Shown one piece after another: positions 60,317-64,000 of a DNA stretch of 64,000 bases; the first letter of the stretch is position 1, and every line of letters starts with the position of its first letter. Both the position numbers and the translations under genes were made by a program. This DNA is from QHXW01 sp035297145 (GTDB taxonomy: Bacteria; Acidobacteriota; Terriglobia; Bryobacterales; Bryobacteraceae): NCBI GenBank assembly GCA_035297145.1, contig DATGZN010000054.1, forward strand, positions 1 to 64,000. Direction: 5' to 3'. The notes beneath the pieces are model-generated. The model searched no databases, had not been told where the DNA came from, and was given only the letters and a program-made list of their open reading frames with translations.

Positions 60317-60892
60317 AACTGGCTGGCCTCCTCCGGAGTTGTCCGTGACCGTGATCATCACCAGCGGAATGTTGGATGCACCTTCGGTTTCAATCAGCCG
60401 CTCCAGCGCTCGAACATCCATGTTTCCTTTGAAATCGAGCCGGGCCTGCGTGTCCGCGGCTTCCGGCGTCAGCAGGTCGATGGCGCGCGCGCCGGTAAAC
60501 TCGATATTCGCGCGCGTCGTGTCGAAGTGCGTGTTATTCGGAATTATCTGGCCTTTGCGGCAAAGCACCGTAAACAGAATGCGTTCCGCGGCACGTCCCT
60601 GGTGCGTGGGAATCACATGCCGGAAGCCCATGAGATCCCGCACCACCCGTTCCATTCGGTAAAAGCTCTCGCTTCCCGCGTAGGATTCGTCACCGCGCAT
60701 CATGGCCGCCCACTGTGCGGTGGACATCGCGCTGGTACCGGAATCGGTCAGCAGGTCGATCAGAATATTTTTCGCTTCGATGAGAAAAAGGTTGTAGCCG
60801 GCTGCTTCGAGGTACCCCTCGCGCTCCTCTGGCGTGGTCTGGCGGATCGGCTCCACGCTCTTGATCCGGAACGGTTCGATGATAGTTTTCAC
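60317..60892 (-). pseudogene. Tryptophanase/beta-eliminating lyase, N-terminal fragment
   Basis: About 190 codons match the N-terminal part of tryptophanase/tyrosine phenol-lyase: EPFRIKSVEPIRQTTPEER, AGYNLFLIEAKNILIDLLTDSGTSAMSTAQWAAMMRGDESYAGSESFYRME, IPTHQGRAAERILF, and VMITVTDNSGGGQPV. The sequence then leaves the family, and the PLP-lysine half (about 270 residues) is missing; the frame runs on to 60170 into the ykgJ start. A GTG at 60892 overlaps the EamA stop by one base, so the intact ancestor was coupled to that exporter. No activity is expected. Confidence 0.8.
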
Positions 60893-61809
60893 TACGCCTC
60901 GACCTCCATCTTCCCCAACGCGGCCTTGCCGCTCTGCCACTTCACCAGCGCGACACCCGCGAAGATCACCACCGCCGCGGCCGCCTCGCGAGGCCCGAAA
61001 GGTTCACGATAGAACAGCCAGCCGAGCGCCAGCGCCACCACGGAGTTGACGTAGGAGTAGATCGACACCACCGCCACCGGCAGGCGATCGAGCGCATAGG
61101 CATATGCGCTATAACCCACGATCGATCCGAAGATCACCAGGTAAAACAGCGCCGTGACGCCCCGTCCGCTCCAGTGGATTTCATGGCTGCTGGCAAATAA
61201 CGCGAACGGCAACGTCGCCAGGCCCGCGGCCACTTGTTGCACTGCGCCCACGACAATCGGGTGCGCGTCCACCTTGCGGCGGCGTTGATAAATCGATCCA
61301 AAACACCAGGAAACCGTACCCACTTGGAGAATGAGAAACCCGTCCAACGCTTTGCGGCTGAACTCCCCCGCGCCCATTCCTCCCGACACCAGCAAGCCGA
61401 CACCCACGCATCCGATCAACATTCCAAGGATCGTGGGAGGGTGAAGCCGTTCCCCGCCCGGCATCACCGTCTCGATTCCCACCAGCCAAAACGGGGACAG
61501 CGTGGTGATCAAACCCGCCACGCCGCTGGTGACGCGCAGCTCCGCAAAAGTAAGGCAGGTATTGCCGATGCCCAGAATCAGAATTCCGCTCAAGGCCGCG
61601 TGCCACAATTCGGCTCCCTGGGGCAACCGGGCGCCTCGCGCAAAAACTACCGCCAGCATGATGCATCCGGAAATCAGAAACCTGGTCGCAACCAACACGA
61701 ACGGCGGAAATGACTCCAGGCTCATGCGAATGCCCAGGTAAGTCGTCCCCCAAAAGAAGCAGACTGCGGCAAGCGCTAGATACGCTCGAAATGCTGGAGA
61801 AACAGACAA
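60892..61809 (-). CDS. EamA-family (DMT) transporter
   Basis: A 305-residue protein with ten predicted membrane helices in two EamA repeats (AVCFFWGTTYLGIRMSLESFPPFVLVATRFLISG near the start; SIVGYSAYAYALDRLPVAVVSIYSYVNSVVALALGWLFYREPF in the second half). DMT exporters of this type move amino acids or metabolites. The start is TTG at 61809. The tryptophanase remnant starts at its stop codon, hinting at an ancestral amino-acid export/degradation pair. Confidence 0.9.
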   Translation of the reverse strand: MSVSPAFRAYLALAAVCFFWGTTYLGIRMSLESFPPFVLVATRFLISGCIMLAVVFARGARLPQGAELWHAALSGILILGIGNTCLTFAELRVTSGVAGLITTLSPFWLVGIETVMPGGERLHPPTILGMLIGCVGVGLLVSGGMGAGEFSRKALDGFLILQVGTVSWCFGSIYQRRRKVDAHPIVVGAVQQVAAGLATLPFALFASSHEIHWSGRGVTALFYLVIFGSIVGYSAYAYALDRLPVAVVSIYSYVNSVVALALGWLFYREPFGPREAAAAVVIFAGVALVKWQSGKAALGKMEVEA

Positions 61810-61836
61810 ATTTCAGGTTAGCATCGCGCACTCCGT

Positions 61837-61842
61837 TAAAAT
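61837..61842 (+). promoter_or_regulatory. -10 box for leaderless PfkB kinase gene
   Basis: TAAAAT, 6 bases before the TTG at 61849 (GGAAGA between). GGAAG is too close to the TTG to be a normal Shine-Dalgarno. Confidence 0.5.
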
Positions 61843-61848
61843 GGAAGA

Positions 61849-62778
61849 TTGATCATCACACTTACCGTAAACCCTGCCATTGATCGCACCATTACTGTGG
61901 ATCGGTTGGTATTCGAAGATCGCGCGTATATCACGTCGAGCCGCGAATCCGCGGGCGGGCGCGGAATCAACGCTTCGTTTGTCATCCACTGCTTTGGCGG
62001 TCAGACCAAGGCCATCGTGCCGGTAGGCGGGGAATCGGGCACGCACTTCGAAGATCTGGTCAAGGCCAGTGGATTCCAATTGGTCGTCGTCCCTGTGAGC
62101 TGCTGCGTACGCCACAACCTGATCATTACTGACAAGCAGGGCCTCACCATCAAGCTGAATGAGCCGGGTGCGGCGGTGGATAAGGCCGAACTTGCGCTCA
62201 TCGAAAAAGAGATTCGCGCCCACCTGACTAAGGCAAGCTGGCTTCTGATTTGCGGCAGCCTGCCTCCGGGTGTCCCCGCTAGCTTCTACGCGCAATTGAT
62301 CACGCTGGCGCGCAAGCGAGGCGTGAAGACGTTGCTGGATGCCGATGGCGACGCGCTCGAGGTTGGCATCGCGGCCAAGCCAACGGTCGTAAAACCCAAT
62401 CAGCAGGAGGCGGAACGGCTGCTGAAGACTGCGCTCTTGACGCGCACCCACTTCATGCACGCTGTAGATCGCATACAAAAGATGGGTGCGGAATCGGTCA
62501 TCCTATCGCTGGGAACCCAGGGAGCCGTGGGTGCCTTCGATCACCAGATGCTCGAGGTGATCCCTCCGCGCGTCGATGCTATCGCCCCCATCGGCTCCGG
62601 CGACGCGCTGGCGGCCGCGTTCGCCTGGGCGATGGAGCGTCACGACGATTTCCGCCATGCCCTACGTTGGGGAGTTGCCGCCGGTACCGCGTCCGCCCGT
62701 TTGCCGGGAATGCGTTTCGCGAATCTCGCCGAGACCGAGGTAATCTACAAGCAAGTCGACGTTCGGCAGGTGGAGTGA
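61849..62778 (+). CDS. PfkB-family hexose-phosphate kinase (1-phosphofructokinase/LacC type)
   Basis: A 309-residue ribokinase-fold kinase: ITLTVNPAIDRTITVDRLVFEDRAY, SAGGRGINASFVIHCFGG, TIKLNEPGAAVDKAEL, LLICGSLPPGVPASFYAQLI, VVKPNQQEAERLL and the catalytic APIGSGDALAAAFAWA. The N-terminal TVNPAIDRT and GRGIN mark the FruK/LacC/PfkB branch acting on sugar phosphates such as fructose-1-phosphate, fructose-6-phosphate or tagatose-6-phosphate. Start TTG at 61849. murJ follows 3 bases after the stop. Confidence 0.88.
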   Translation: MIITLTVNPAIDRTITVDRLVFEDRAYITSSRESAGGRGINASFVIHCFGGQTKAIVPVGGESGTHFEDLVKASGFQLVVVPVSCCVRHNLIITDKQGLTIKLNEPGAAVDKAELALIEKEIRAHLTKASWLLICGSLPPGVPASFYAQLITLARKRGVKTLLDADGDALEVGIAAKPTVVKPNQQEAERLLKTALLTRTHFMHAVDRIQKMGAESVILSLGTQGAVGAFDHQMLEVIPPRVDAIAPIGSGDALAAAFAWAMERHDDFRHALRWGVAAGTASARLPGMRFANLAETEVIYKQVDVRQVE

Positions 62779-62781
62779 GCC

Positions 62782-64000
62782 ATGAGGCCGGCCGAACCAG
62801 CCTCGAAATCCGCGGACTCGAAACACGAGAGCCTGGTTCGCTCCGCCGGCGTCGTTTCGGCTTCCGTCTTTTTGAGCCGGATCACCGGACTGGTCCGTGA
62901 GATCGCCATGGCGCGATTGTTCGGTGCGGGGCAAGTTTACGACGCTTTTTTGCTCGGCTTCCGCATTCCCAATCTCACGCGCGACCTGTTTGCCGAGGGC
63001 GCGCTCTCTTCCGCGTTCGTCCCCATCTTTACCAAATATCTGTCGACGAAAGGGAAGAAGGAAGCCGCTGAACTATCAAACCTTGTCGCGACGGCCCTGC
63101 TCGTAGTCGTCGGCATTATTTGCCTGCTCGGCATGATCTTCAGTCCGGTGCTGGTCAGGCTACTCGCGCCGGGCTTCGCGGATGTCCCTGGGAAATTCGA
63201 GCTGGCGGTGAAACTCACGCGCATCATGTTCCCCTTCCTGTTGATGGTTGCGCTCGCCGCCCAGGCCATGGGCGTTCTGAACTCTTGCAACCAGTTCGGC
63301 GTGCCGGCAACATCTTCCACGTTTTTCAATATTGGCTCGCTGGGATTCGGCCTGGCGCTCGGTTTTTTAATCGGACCGCGCATCGGGATCAGCCCCATCG
63401 AAGGCATGGCTTACGGCGTTGTATTCGGCGGCGCGTGGCAGTTGTTTTGGCAGGTTCCAAGCCTTGTGCGATCCGGGTTCGTATTCCACCCGAGAATGAA
63501 TCTGTCCCATCCCGGTTTGCGCAATATCCTGCATCTGATGGGACCTGCCATCGTGGGCAACGCGTCGGTGCAGGTGAACGTGATGGTGAACACAAACTTC
63601 GCTTCCAGCATCACCGATGCCGCGGGCCACGTCATCAACGGCCCTGTGAGCTGGCTCGGGTACGCGTTCCGGTTCATGCAACTGCCCCTCGGACTGTTCG
63701 GCGTGGCTATTGCTTCGGCAACCCTGCCTTCCGTGTCGCGCAGCGCCGCCAGCGGCGACATGGCCGAGTTTCGCGAAACGCTCGCGCGATCGCTCGGCAT
63801 GATCTTCCTGCTAACCATCCCATCGTCCGTGGGCCTGGCCGTGCTGGGAGACAGTATGATTGCCGCCGTGTATCAAGGCGGAAAGTTTCGCGCCTATGAT
63901 ACGCACCAGACAGCTCTCGCGCTGTCCTGTTATGCGATTGGCTTGGCGGGTTACGCCGCTCTCAAGGTACTGGCGCCGGCCTTCTATGCGCTCAATGATG
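62782..64000 (+). CDS. murJ: Lipid II flippase MurJ (5' part, runs off the window)
   Basis: About 406 codons of a MviN/MurJ protein from the ATG at 62782 to the window edge. After a short hydrophilic N-terminus come SLVRSAGVVSASVFLSRITGLVREIAMARLFGAG and VYDAFLLGFRIPNLTRDLFAEGALSSAFVPIF, the family signature, then successive helices with PGF and RIMFPFLLMVALAAQAMGVLNS. MurJ moves peptidoglycan lipid II across the inner membrane. It lies 3 bases after the PfkB gene, suggesting a shared transcript. Confidence 0.93.
   Translation, partial: MRPAEPASKSADSKHESLVRSAGVVSASVFLSRITGLVREIAMARLFGAGQVYDAFLLGFRIPNLTRDLFAEGALSSAFVPIFTKYLSTKGKKEAAELSNLVATALLVVVGIICLLGMIFSPVLVRLLAPGFADVPGKFELAVKLTRIMFPFLLMVALAAQAMGVLNSCNQFGVPATSSTFFNIGSLGFGLALGFLIGPRIGISPIEGMAYGVVFGGAWQLFWQVPSLVRSGFVFHPRMNLSHPGLRNILHLMGPAIVGNASVQVNVMVNTNFASSITDAAGHVINGPVSWLGYAFRFMQLPLGLFGVAIASATLPSVSRSAASGDMAEFRETLARSLGMIFLLTIPSSVGLAVLGDSMIAAVYQGGKFRAYDTHQTALALSCYAIGLAGYAALKVLAPAFYALND

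Overview
The window looks like a piece of a GC-rich Acidobacteriota chromosome, most likely Bryobacterales/Solibacter-like. The signs are several MacB/FtsX-type permeases of the acidobacterial ADOP kind paired with PadR regulators, two VWFA-related acidobacterial proteins, two proteins ending in the Solibacter-type C-terminal domain, ECF sigma factors next to Ser/Thr kinases, and menaquinone-type ubiE. This is inference from family content; no marker gene fixes the species.

Layout. 1-8.7 kb: the tail of an IS3-type transposase abuts and apparently truncates a TPR Ser/Thr kinase, followed by its ECF sigma factor, a TPR protein, a small secreted protein, a second ECF sigma factor and a divergent kinase with a WD40-like sensor half. 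8.7-15.3 kb: a frameshifted ADOP permease bracketed by two copies of the kinase 3' end, then an intact ADOP-PadR pair. 15.3-26.4 kb: a long minus-strand run (secreted Solibacter-domain proteins, mutY, an S24-peptidase protein, a VWA protein, kdgK, a RidA-like protein, a lipoprotein, a GNAT enzyme, hicA/hicB, tyrS, a SYLF protein). 26.6-33.3 kb: a histidine-specific-type methyltransferase, an AAA+ ATPase fused to a receiver domain, wecB, infA, a cold-shock gene, an orphan cas6 and a GT39-type membrane glycosyltransferase. 33.4-38.0 kb: an ABC-2 exporter divergent from a PadR gene across an 18-bp-arm palindrome; PadR is followed by a zinc-ribbon membrane protein and a membrane-anchored peroxiredoxin whose catalytic cysteine codon is TGA. 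38.0-44.5 kb: a DUF1287 protein, an intact ADOP, and an ADOP/PadR pair in which both genes are broken. 44.6-64 kb: mainly housekeeping genes (aroB, ubiE, icd, gap, a pilT-like gene, fabL-like, tsaE, nnr, a SpoIIE-type phosphatase, a VWA protein, a PhyH dioxygenase, a broken NIF3-like gene, ykgJ, a tnaA remnant with an EamA exporter, a PfkB kinase and the 5' part of murJ).

The strongest unusual signal is the probable selenoprotein at 37227-38024, which simple ORF calling would split. The window also shows repeated -10-like hexamers exactly six bases before start codons (leaderless transcription), an orphan Cas6, a toxin-antitoxin pair coupled to tyrS, a structured 300-base intergenic element, and a cluster of broken genes around the ADOP modules. 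No tRNA, rRNA or CRISPR array was seen.
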